This document shows, piece by piece, positions 54,264 to 64,000 of a stretch of 64,000 nt of DNA (the first letter of the stretch is position 1; each line of letters starts with the position of its first letter). Below the pieces are notes generated by a model, which had not been told where the DNA came from, searched no databases, and worked only from the letters and a program-made list of their open reading frames with translations. Origin of the DNA: Bacillus halotolerans (GTDB lineage: Bacteria; Bacillota; Bacilli; Bacillales; Bacillaceae); assembly GCF_001517105.1 (NCBI RefSeq), contig NZ_LPVF01000008.1:620001-684000 (forward strand), read 5' to 3'. The translations under genes were made by a program, and so were the position numbers.

Positions 54264-55453
54264 ACTTCTTCTAATGAAGCAAACGGCAGGTTCAGCTTTT
54301 GAATCCTCATGACAAATTCCCGCAGATCCTCCTGCTTCGATACCATTGATATTCTGACATGACGTTTTCCGTTGCTGCCGAAAATCTCGCCCGGTGTTAC
54401 GACAACATGGGCCTGCTCCAGCAGGTAGTCAGAGAATTGATGAGAAGACTCAAACATTTTTGGAATTTCAGCCCATACATAAAATGTTCCTTTTGGTTTT
54501 TCTATCTTCCAGCCCAGTTCTTTTTCACATAGCTCCGTAAAAAAGTCAATACGTTCCGCATAGATGCGTTTCAAGCGATCTGTTTGTTCCGGATCTCCTG
54601 ACAGCGCCGCACTGGCCGCCTGCTGCAGTCCGCCGAACATGCCGACAAAGACGTGATCCTGAAATTCATTGACCGCTTGAATGATCTTTTCATTCCCGAC
54701 GGCAAACGCCATTCTCCAGCCGGCCATGTTAAATGTTTTTGAAAACGAATAAAGCTCCGCGCCCACAGTTTTTGAGTCCTCCGCCTGCAGGAAGCTGGCT
54801 GGTTTTTTACCAAACTCAAATGCGCCGTACGCAAAGTCATGGATCAAATGAATCTGGTGCTCTTTTGCAAATGCGGCCGCTTTTGCATAAAAAGCCGCAT
54901 CCGCCACAGCTCCCGTCGGGTTATTCGGATAGTTCAAAAACATCAGTTTCGCTTTTTGTAACACAGCGGGATCTATTTTCTCAAAGTCAGGCAGATAGCC
55001 GTTTTCCGCGTGCAGCGGCATTTCGTGCAGCTCCGCTCTTGCCATTGTAATACCCGAAAGATATTCAGGATAGCCCGGGTTCGGGACCAAAGCGATATCT
55101 CCCGGATTGAGCAGGCATTGTGTCAAAACATACAAGCCTGCTTTTCCCCCGCCAAAGAGCGCCACTTCTGTTTCAGGATTGATTGTCACTCCGTATTCTC
55201 TTTTATAGAAAGCGGCAATCGCTTCCTTCAGAAAGGGATAGCCTCTGAATGGCCCGTACCCGTGGAAAGAAGGGTTCACAGACGCCTCCTGCAATGCCTG
55301 CACGATATGCGGCGGAGTAGGAAGGTCAGGGTTCCCCTGTCCAAGATTAATGACTTGCGCCCCCGTTTTTTCCATTTCTTTTACCTTTTGAAAAACGAGA
55401 GAAAATTCTTGCCTTGGAAGTGTCTTGATGACGTCGGACGGTGTTATTTCCAT
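54254..55453 (-). CDS. bacF: Aminotransferase BacF
   Basis: A 399-residue class I PLP aminotransferase (ywfG) that aminates the tetrahydro keto acid made by BacG. It contains NPGYPEYLSG, NYPNNPTGAV and the PLP lysine in YSFSKTFNMAGWRMAF. It is the last gene of the bacABCDEF unit; its ATG is 12 nt from the bacE stop, with AAGGAGT before it. Sequence looks intact. Confidence 0.92.
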   Translation of the reverse strand: MEITPSDVIKTLPRQEFSLVFQKVKEMEKTGAQVINLGQGNPDLPTPPHIVQALQEASVNPSFHGYGPFRGYPFLKEAIAAFYKREYGVTINPETEVALFGGGKAGLYVLTQCLLNPGDIALVPNPGYPEYLSGITMARAELHEMPLHAENGYLPDFEKIDPAVLQKAKLMFLNYPNNPTGAVADAAFYAKAAAFAKEHQIHLIHDFAYGAFEFGKKPASFLQAEDSKTVGAELYSFSKTFNMAGWRMAFAVGNEKIIQAVNEFQDHVFVGMFGGLQQAASAALSGDPEQTDRLKRIYAERIDFFTELCEKELGWKIEKPKGTFYVWAEIPKMFESSHQFSDYLLEQAHVVVTPGEIFGSNGKRHVRISMVSKQEDLREFVMRIQKLNLPFASLEEVSR

Positions 55454-55465
55454 CTGAAAGACTCC

Positions 55466-56647
55466 TTATAAGTGAATTTGCTCAGTTTTTTTATCCCGTT
55501 CCAAAAAAGACTTGTTCACCAGCTTCGTATGCAAAAACAAACCGCTTACCATGATAACAATCAGCCCCATGATGACAGGAGCTTCTAACACGTTGATAAG
55601 CATGGAACCAATCGAAATGCACAAGCCAATGGACGCTTCAGCCACCGAAAAAATACGCCCTTGAATCTGGTTCGCCGCGTTTTCCTGAACTTTAACCTTT
55701 GCAAGCACTTCCCCATATTCCATGGCGATGAAAAAGAGAATGGCAGCAATGACAGATACAGCGAAAATAGGCGTGAATAAAAACAGCGCCAGCGAGACGA
55801 TTGATAAAATGGTAAAGTACATCAAGCCTTTATTGTTGTTAAAGCCCCACTTGCTGACAAGCGCCGCTCCGATGAAACCGCCGAAGCCGATGCAGAAGGT
55901 AAGGATAAAGTTGCCGATCTCCCCGTCACCCAAAAAGCGGCTGACAATCGGAAAATAGCTGTACACGATCCCCCAAAGCATTGCCATCGTAATCATCGTA
56001 AACATGGCGTTTAACACGAATGAATTGGTTTTGATTTCCTTCAGCCCTTCTTTAAAAGACTGAAAGGCTTCTTTTATATTTTCAGACTGAATCGGGACAA
56101 ATTGCAGCTTAATTCGCCTGATAAAAAACGCTGAAACCAGGTAAGTCACACCGTTAAAGGCAACAGCCATCTCTACAGACCCGGCTAACAGGAATAACCC
56201 CCCGGCGGCCGCCCCGACAATAATAGAAATGGTCGTGGCTTTAGCGAATAAGGTATTGATATTTTTAATATCTGATTCCAGAGAAGACATGACTGCGAGA
56301 CGCGCCGGATTAAAAAATACGCCGCTCCCGTAAGAGACAAACAGCAGGGCCAGAAAAACCAGCGGATACTCGCCTTTTGGGAGAAAGGTGAGCCCCAAAA
56401 AGATGATGCCCCTGATGACATCCGTCCACAGCATAATTTTAATTCTGTCCAATCGGTCAACGAGCACTCCTAAAAACGGCTGAAACACCATCGGAATGCT
56501 TCTGACCGCAATGACTCCCGACGTCACCCAATAATCGTGATAATATGTAGACAAAATGAGCAGGGCTGGGAGAACACAATAGTCTCCCATAAACGAAAGC
56601 GCCTGCCCGTAAAGCAAGTATTTAGAATTTGGCTTTAACTGTTTCAT
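55466..56647 (-). CDS. bacE: Bacilysin exporter BacE
   Basis: A 393-residue major facilitator protein (ywfF) with 12 helices, including GALVSKWGFNNNK and GVLVDRLDRIKIML as the cytoplasmic loop. It exports bacilysin and confers self-resistance. The start ATG overlaps the end of bacD (ATGA), and the reading frame is intact. With bacD broken it may still give immunity to bacilysin made by others. Confidence 0.92.
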   Translation of the reverse strand: MKQLKPNSKYLLYGQALSFMGDYCVLPALLILSTYYHDYWVTSGVIAVRSIPMVFQPFLGVLVDRLDRIKIMLWTDVIRGIIFLGLTFLPKGEYPLVFLALLFVSYGSGVFFNPARLAVMSSLESDIKNINTLFAKATTISIIVGAAAGGLFLLAGSVEMAVAFNGVTYLVSAFFIRRIKLQFVPIQSENIKEAFQSFKEGLKEIKTNSFVLNAMFTMITMAMLWGIVYSYFPIVSRFLGDGEIGNFILTFCIGFGGFIGAALVSKWGFNNNKGLMYFTILSIVSLALFLFTPIFAVSVIAAILFFIAMEYGEVLAKVKVQENAANQIQGRIFSVAEASIGLCISIGSMLINVLEAPVIMGLIVIMVSGLFLHTKLVNKSFLERDKKTEQIHL

Positions 56648-58066
56648 ACCGGCAGCACATACTTCGCAGTCAGCTTCGCATGCTGCTGGATGTGTTTAAT
56701 TGAATCGGCTACATCCTGGGAATTGCTGCCTTTCAGTTCAAATGCGGCAATGGAATTAAAGGCTTCAAACAGGCGCAAATCAACAGTCGTACCTGGTGCC
56801 GCAGCCGAGAAAGAAACAAGTTCCGTATCTCCCTTCAGCAGCCCATCCGGAATGTTGATGGATTCAATGATCATATCCTCCGCCGCTTCAGGAAGCTGCC
56901 CGTTTTGTTTGAAATGCTCCGGGTACAAATGACAGTCGGCGATATAGCAAGGTTCTTGCTCCAGCAATCCATCCGGAAGATCGGCGTCTTTTCCGAAACA
57001 GAGAACATCCAGCAATAATTGCGCCATGTCGACGCCGAAGACCTTTTTAATATTCGGGATCATATTCCATCCGGCGAACCTGGCCGCAGACTCTATTAAA
57101 CCGGCTTCTCTATTTTTCATTAACTTGATTTCTGTATGTGTCGCGCAGTTTTCCAGCCCAAGCCCTTCATTTGCTTTTTTGGCCGCTTCAATAATGATCT
57201 TTTTCGCTTCATCATCCAAGATGGACGGCGTGATATGCGATGTTTCCGTAAATCCGATTTGCGGTGTTTTATCATGAATCGCGACTGGAAAATATTCTCC
57301 GTCCGCCATGATCCCTTCTATGCTGATATAGTCGGAGTATCCCTCAGTTTGATACCAGTCCGGGTATTTATTCTCCCTGTAAAAATTCCTCCGCAATAAA
57401 CGGGGCTTCAAACGTTACCGCCTTCGGCACATTAATGGATTTCAGGAAATCATTGACTCTGTTAAACTCGGCTTCTGCTGTTTTGGTGTCTGTAATCAGC
57501 GTCACGCCGATTGAACTCGCCAAATATGTCGGTTTTAAGATGAGCGGCGTGCCGATCTCTTTCAGCGCGGAGCGGAAATCTTCAAGGGTTGTGACCCGTT
57601 TGTTTTTGATTGTTTTGACCCCGGCTTTATTAAACGCTGCCCTCATTTTATTTTTATCTCTGGCATTTTCGGCAGCTTGTACACCCGCTCCTCTTAAGCC
57701 GAGACGTTTACAGGCTTTCGCCATCGGAGCGATGAATAATTCATTGTTTGTTGTGATGGCTTCCGCTCCAAACATTTCGGCAACCTTGACGATTTGCTCG
57801 ACTACCTCTTCTTCGGGTTTGTCATGATCCTCATGCGCCCAGTAAATGGAATCGGGATGTTCGAAATCTGTGATACTCTGAAAATAATCTTTATCCTTTA
57901 TGACCGCGACCGAGTATTTTTCAATAAGTGCCGCATGGGAAGCTGTAATGGCAAATGGTCTCGGAATAAAGCTGACCAGGTTATATTTTTCAGCTGCGCT
58001 TTGATAAAACATATGCGGCGGGCAGCCTCCAAGATCAGCGATAACCAAAACTGTTTTTCTCTCCAT
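56644..58066 (-). pseudogene. bacD: L-amino acid ligase BacD, split by a 4-bp duplication
   Basis: BacD (ywfE) is the ATP-grasp ligase joining L-Ala to L-anticapsin. Here the first 232 residues (MERKTVLVIADLGGCPPHMF to FIAEEFLQGE) run to a TAA at 57368-57370. The remaining part (DWYQTEGYSDYISIEG ... AKYVLPV) continues in another frame to 56644. At the break the minus strand reads GAATAAATACCC, that is AATA twice. Removing one AATA gives GAA TAC CCG GAC TGG (EYPDW), where 168 has EYGDW. So a 4-bp tandem duplication (57365-57372) has destroyed the ORF inside the ATP-grasp domain. A sequencing error cannot be excluded but is less likely than in a homopolymer. Confidence 0.9.
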
Positions 58067-58088
58067 ATGTAAAACACTCCTTCTCTCT

Positions 58089-60164
<2,076 letters not shown>

Positions 60165-60196
60165 GAGCACCAACCAATCTTTTAAATTTTAAGTAA

Positions 60197-60225
60197 ATTT
60201 TATCCAGCAGAGATCGAACTGTCAA
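60197..60225 (-). promoter_or_regulatory. SigA promoter of bacABCDEF
   Basis: On the minus strand TTGACA (60220-60225) and TAAAAT (60197-60202) are exactly 17 nt apart, about 35 nt before bacA. It is near-consensus, so the operon depends on repression (AbrB, CodY, ScoC in B. subtilis) rather than on a weak promoter. Confidence 0.88.
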
Positions 60226-60265
60226 CATTTTTTGAAAATACTGATAATTATTCCCATACAAACAG

Positions 60266-60289
60266 AAAAACCCTTAAGAAAGGGTTTTT
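60266..60289 (-). terminator. Terminator between bacA promoter and ywfA
   Basis: AAAAACCCTT / AAGGGTTTTT, 10-bp stem, 4-nt loop, T-run in both directions. On the minus strand it follows the ywfA stop and shields the bac promoter from read-through. Confidence 0.85.
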
Positions 60290-60314
60290 TGTTATAGGAA
60301 TTTAGAAACTTTGT

Positions 60315-61553
60315 TTATTGGGATAAGGAACGATCTGCTTTCTGCTCATGCTTTCCGTACTTTTTATAGGCGAATACACTGAGCACAAAACCGAGCACTG
60401 TAATGATGGCGCAAATCAATCCGACAGCTGCATACCCGTATTCCACATATACAGGTCCCATCAAAGCAGAACCTAATGTCACAGCCAAATTTGAGGCAAG
60501 GCTGTAAAACGCCATAATTTTCCCGCGATGACGCTCTGAGCAATCACTCAAAATGGTGCTGAGCAGCGTCACCGTCAAGCTTTGCATTAACCCCCAGATG
60601 AATAGACTGATGATTAGCAGAGGCATTGATGCGGGCGCATACGCGATACAAGCCAGCAGAACGCTGATGACCGCCAGCGCAATGATCAGAGAGCGCATTT
60701 TTCCAATGCGGTCGGCAATCTTACCTGTAAAGACACTCATGGAAAACCCGATGCCATAAATCATAATAAATAAGCCGGCAGCCGTATTGCCTCCGGTAAA
60801 AACGTCCTGTAGGTAAGAGCCTAAAAACGAATACATACCGTAAAAACCAATCATATTGCACAAAGTGATTATGATATAAACGGGAACACGCGGCACTTTA
60901 AGCGCGTCTCGAAATGTCTCCGCCGGCTCGTCTTTTTCCTCCTGGACGGTGCTTTTATTATCGTTATGGCGGCGCATTTCAAATAGGACAAGCAAAACAA
61001 CAAGTGCACCCATCAAGGCGAAAATCCAGAATGTCCATCTCCAATGTAAGACGCCGCCTATAAACGATCCGATCGGCACGCCGAAAATCAGTGCAAGCGA
61101 CCAGCTTGAGACGATCAGACCCATCACTTTGCCCCGATAGGTATACGGAACACGATCCCCGACAACTGCGTAAGCGGTCGGGACAAACGCACCTGCCGCC
61201 AACCCTGAAAGCGCACGTCCTAAAAAGAAGAAAAAGATATTTTGCGCCAAAGCGCATATCACGGTTCCTATAATAAAGATCACGAGTCCCAGCATTAAAC
61301 TCAGTTCTCTCGAGTATTTATCCCCTAAAGGCACCAGCAGCGGGGCACCGATAAAGATCATGATCCCATATATACTGATAGATAGCGCAAGCACGCTGAC
61401 ATCTGAGTTGAAGGCATCTGCTAAATCAGGCAGCAGCGGTGAAATGACAAGCTCTTCAGATCCAGCCGCAAATACGCCCATTGTTAAAGCCAGCGCAAGA
61501 AATAGCGGAAAATGATGTTTTGATTTGATGTGATTGTTTTGTTTACTGTTCAT
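60315..61553 (-). CDS. ywfA: MFS transporter YwfA
   Basis: A 412-residue 12-helix protein of the DHA1 drug-proton antiporter group, with PLLVPLGDKYSRELSLMLGL, LAAGAFVPTAYAVVGDRV and FTGKIADRIGKMRSL. It resembles sugar/drug efflux proteins and YwfA of B. subtilis. The substrate is unknown; its location just upstream of bacA in the same orientation suggests, but does not show, a link to antibiotic export. Confidence 0.9.
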   Translation of the reverse strand: MNSKQNNHIKSKHHFPLFLALALTMGVFAAGSEELVISPLLPDLADAFNSDVSVLALSISIYGIMIFIGAPLLVPLGDKYSRELSLMLGLVIFIIGTVICALAQNIFFFFLGRALSGLAAGAFVPTAYAVVGDRVPYTYRGKVMGLIVSSWSLALIFGVPIGSFIGGVLHWRWTFWIFALMGALVVLLVLFEMRRHNDNKSTVQEEKDEPAETFRDALKVPRVPVYIIITLCNMIGFYGMYSFLGSYLQDVFTGGNTAAGLFIMIYGIGFSMSVFTGKIADRIGKMRSLIIALAVISVLLACIAYAPASMPLLIISLFIWGLMQSLTVTLLSTILSDCSERHRGKIMAFYSLASNLAVTLGSALMGPVYVEYGYAAVGLICAIITVLGFVLSVFAYKKYGKHEQKADRSLSQ

Positions 61554-61594
61554 TCTCCCTTAACACCTCTTCCGAAATCTTAAAATAAAGTTGA

Positions 61595-61622
61595 ATTATA
61601 GTTTAGCATCCTTTATTTACAA
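61595..61622 (-). promoter_or_regulatory. SigA-type promoter of ywfA
   Basis: On the minus strand TTGTAA (61617-61622) and TATAAT (61595-61600) are 16 nt apart, about 40 nt before the ywfA start. The region 61623-61750 is AT-rich and shows no gene. Confidence 0.6.
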
Positions 61623-61750
61623 TTTACAATTCGAACGAAAATAATTTTCTTTTTATTATTTACATTCAAATATGAATAAGGGATTTCTTGTTTCAAATTT
61701 AAAATAAAACAAAAACATATCCTGGGATATGCTATAGTAATGCATTTTTT

Positions 61751-62201
61751 ATGTCGGGTCAGGTGATGAATCAAGGTTATTCAACAGTTACTCCGATTTC
61801 GGAAGGATTCATCCTTCAATTTGCTGACTGGTCAACTGTGTTTATCGTGCTGGCCGGGGTCGGGTGTTTTTATTTTTGTCACGGTTCTGACCGCATTGCC
61901 TGAATCACCGCCTGAAAGCTGATCACATTTCGGCACTTGCTTGGCGGCCGGGCGTTTATGGGTTTTGCTTTCAGCCAGGCCTTTATCGGGATCGGCATGT
62001 TTGGGTATATTTCCGGTTCGCCGTTTATCCTGCAAAACATATACGGTGTGTCGGCTCAGATGTTCAGCATGCTGTTTGCCATCAACGGCGCTCGCCGGTG
62101 TTGCCGGGGAAGAAAACGCGTGGCTGATGGCGTTGAGTATATTCGGCTTTGATGTGCTCGCGATATTGTTCTATGTGTTTCTTGTCAGACGTGACGCGTA
62201 A
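61751..62201 (+). pseudogene. Decayed Bcr/CflA-type drug transporter
   Basis: Fragments of one MFS protein lie in different frames. First comes PISEGFILQFADWSTVFIVL then AGVG, then a shift (FVTVLTALPESPPES-stop). Next is GGRAFMGFAFSQAFIGIGMF with GYISGSPFILQNIYGVSAQM and FSMLFAING, a second shift, then AWLMALSIFGFDVLAILFYV plus FLVRRDA-stop. This is the order of the middle and C-terminal helices of Bcr/CflA transporters, with the N-terminal part and a central part deleted. It fills most of the gap between ywfA and rocC. Confidence 0.85.
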
Positions 62202-62203
62202 AA

Positions 62204-62229
62204 AAGCTCTCCGGTCTCCCGGAGAGCTT
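62204..62229. terminator. Terminator of rocBC (and of the decayed transporter)
   Basis: A perfect 11-bp stem AAGCTCTCCGG / CCGGAGAGCTT with a 4-nt loop lies between the pseudogene end and the rocC stop. Confidence 0.88.
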
Positions 62230-62232
62230 CTT

Positions 62233-63645
62233 CTATTGCGCTTCTGTTTGCTCTTTTTTCAGCGGTTCATTTTGTAAGCGCTTCTTGATGCTCAGATGAT
62301 AGTACGCATAGCAGAAAATAATGAGTGGTACACCGCAGTACAAGCCGATTCTTTGATCTGGGATGAAGATAAGGCTTATCAATACGCATCCGTATAATAC
62401 AAACCCAAGAATCGGCACCAACGGATAAAGAGGGGTTCTGAATTCCAGGTCGTTCACGTTTCCGCCTTCAGCGAGGAACCGCCTGCGAAAGAAAAATTGC
62501 GAGGCGCAAATGGACATCCACGCGACAACTGTCACCATGCCAGAGATTGATATACACCACAAATACACGGTTTCTGCAGCCATGACGCTAGTCAGCAGCG
62601 AACAGCCGGAAATCCCAATCGTAATCAGCAGGGCATTGATCGGCACCCCTTTTTTGGTCAGTCTCGTTAAAAGGGCCGGGCCCATTTTGTTTGTTGAAAG
62701 CGACCACATCATACGCGAGGCTGCATATAAACCAGAATTGGCAACAGATAAAATCGCCGTTAATATGACAAAGTTCATCATATCAGCCGCAAATGGGATA
62801 CCGATATGATCAAGCACCGCTACAAACGGACTCTCAATCACCCCAGCCGTTTCATACGGCAGAATGGCAACCAAGACGAACATAGCCAGCACAAAGAAAA
62901 ACAGCGTTCGCCAGATGACATTTCGAATGGACTTTGGCAGTGTCTTTTCCGGACTTTCACTCTCCCCTGCCGCAATTCCGACCAGCTCTGTCCCCTGAAA
63001 TGAGAAATTGACCATAACCAGCGTAAACATAACAGCCAGCACGCCATTTGGAAACAGTCCTTTATCAGTCATGAAATGAGATAGAAAAGGCGTTTCCTGA
63101 CCGCCTTTAAAATCGATCAAGCCAAACACGGCGCACCCGCCGATCACGATAAATAATATGATCGCTGTCACTTTGATGCTCGAAAACCAAAATTCCATTT
63201 CCGCAAAGCTTCGGACAGACAGCACATTAATCAAAAAGATGATAACACCGAAAACGAGACACCATATCCAGATCGGCACGGAGGGCAGCCATCTTTGCAT
63301 CAAAATGCCCGCTGACGTTAGCTCCAAGCCGACTGTATTCGCCCAGCTGAACCAATACAGCCAGCCGATCATAAAACCTGTCGACGGTCCCAAAAACTTT
63401 GTGGCGTAGGCTTGAAACGACCCGGCCACCGGCATGGCGACAGCCAGCTCCCCTAAACAAAGCATGACCAGATACATTAAAAATCCGCCAATCATATAGG
63501 CGGCAATGGCTCCGAGAGGACCCGCCTGGCTGATCGTAAAGCCGGAACCTAAAAACAGACCGGTGCCGATGACGCCGCCCAAGGCAATCATAAACAAATG
63601 CCGGCTTTTCATACTGCGCTGCAATTCGTTTTTATGATCCTGCAT
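62233..63645 (-). CDS. rocC: Amino acid permease RocC
   Basis: A 470-residue 12-helix APC-family permease, with GGVIGTGLFLGSGFTISQAGP in helix 1, FSFQGTELVGIAAGES in helix 6, and LYAASRMMWSLSTNKMGP. In B. subtilis RocC takes up arginine and ornithine for catabolism and is induced with rocABC through RocR and SigL. The start is one of two adjacent ATG codons that overlap the rocB stop. Confidence 0.94.
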   Translation of the reverse strand: MQDHKNELQRSMKSRHLFMIALGGVIGTGLFLGSGFTISQAGPLGAIAAYMIGGFLMYLVMLCLGELAVAMPVAGSFQAYATKFLGPSTGFMIGWLYWFSWANTVGLELTSAGILMQRWLPSVPIWIWCLVFGVIIFLINVLSVRSFAEMEFWFSSIKVTAIILFIVIGGCAVFGLIDFKGGQETPFLSHFMTDKGLFPNGVLAVMFTLVMVNFSFQGTELVGIAAGESESPEKTLPKSIRNVIWRTLFFFVLAMFVLVAILPYETAGVIESPFVAVLDHIGIPFAADMMNFVILTAILSVANSGLYAASRMMWSLSTNKMGPALLTRLTKKGVPINALLITIGISGCSLLTSVMAAETVYLWCISISGMVTVVAWMSICASQFFFRRRFLAEGGNVNDLEFRTPLYPLVPILGFVLYGCVLISLIFIPDQRIGLYCGVPLIIFCYAYYHLSIKKRLQNEPLKKEQTEAQ

Positions 63646-64000
63646 CATCCTTCTCCCTTCGGCTCTTTTGTGCTGATATTCATCCGATAGCTTTGCAAAA
63701 GGTGAACAGTGGTCTGCTGTATCAGATCAGGCAATACATGAAATGTGTACGGCTTGTATACTCTTTCAGTCCATTTATGTCCGTCTTTCCCGTATACACC
63801 CATGTTAATGGAAGGAATGTTCAGTTTCCGTATGTCTTTGAACGGAATGGTTCCAATCATCTCCCACCCCGGGAAGTTTCTGATAAAGGAATTAATTTCA
63901 TCATCGGTTTCATGCAGCGATAAAAAGCTGCCGTCTGCCAAGTAAGGGAAAAACTTTTTGAAAACAAAGGTTTCGCCTGTCGTATCGGCGGTTTTGTCCA
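63645..64000 (-). CDS. rocB: RocB, M20-type peptidase-like protein (N-terminal part cut by window edge)
   Basis: The last 118 codons, or so, of RocB (about 566 aa in B. subtilis), running in frame to the window end (DKTADTTGETFVFKKFFPYL upstream of the internal TTG at 63941). The stretch SINMGVYGKDGHKWTERVYK is typical of the C-terminal end of M20-family enzymes such as RocB, which belongs to arginine catabolism. It overlaps rocC, confirming the operon order rocB-rocC. Confidence 0.9.
   Translation of the reverse strand, partial: DKTADTTGETFVFKKFFPYLADGSFLSLHETDDEINSFIRNFPGWEMIGTIPFKDIRKLNIPSINMGVYGKDGHKWTERVYKPYTFHVLPDLIQQTTVHLLQSYRMNISTKEPKGEG

Noticed and set aside
61751-61912. A 50-codon ORF from the ATG at 61751 as a small real gene
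   Set aside because: Its sequence matches the middle of a drug transporter and continues in shifted frames, so it is part of the pseudogene.

Overview
The window comes from a member of the Bacillus subtilis species complex. Gene order and protein sequences match the B. subtilis chromosome from acdA/fadF (ywj) through nar, sbo-alb, rapF, spe, ywh, thrZ, ywf and the bacilysin genes to roc. It is not the laboratory strain 168: RapF/PhrF are clearly diverged, some genes are extra relative to the order I remember for 168, and several genes are broken. Strain 168 comparisons are from memory, not from a search.

Layout. 1-3.2 kb: fatty-acid oxidation genes acdA (cut by the edge) and fadF behind a FadR-type operator. 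3.2-9.8 kb: two phospholipase-D-like cardiolipin synthase genes (ywjE, ywiE), UV endonuclease uvsE, SigB-type ywjC, a DHFR-like protein and an ABC exporter. 9.8-10.4 kb: a YitT-family membrane protein. 10.5-20.7 kb: anaerobic nitrate respiration, narGHJI, arfM, ywiC, fnr and narK, with three FNR boxes, each centred at -41.5 of a gene it controls. 20.7-22.8 kb: argS-ywiB. 23.0-30.1 kb: the complete subtilosin A locus sboA-albABCDEFG, with a strong attenuator hairpin after sboA.

30.1-33.5 kb: a decayed beta-propeller gene, its intact paralogue, then the quorum-sensing pair rapF-phrF, whose predicted pheromone is QRAMI. 33.5-40.2 kb: speB-speE, the forespore penicillin-binding gene pbpG (frameshifted in a poly-A tract), a small gene with an in-frame UGA, ywhD, ywhC, ywhB, ywhA. 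40.2-43.0 kb: thrZ behind three tandem T-box leaders, two of them nearly identical. 43.0-53.4 kb: ywgB-mmr with a well-defined Rrf2-type operator, ywgA, ywfO, a DUF1450 protein, rsfA, ywfM, lipL, cysL, pta (cre site) and hemQ. 53.4-60.3 kb: bacilysin genes bacG and bacABCDEF; bacD is interrupted by a 4-bp tandem duplication, so bacilysin is probably not made. 60.3-64.0 kb: ywfA, a decayed Bcr/CflA-type transporter, rocC and the end of rocB.

No rRNA, tRNA, CRISPR array, insertion sequence or prophage was seen. The accessory signal lies in the two antibiotic loci (one intact, one broken), the altered pherotype and the cluster of recent gene lesions. I found no wholly undescribed multi-gene system. 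The least explained items are the propeller protein with its unusual N-terminal domain, and the UGA-interrupted Cys-motif gene.
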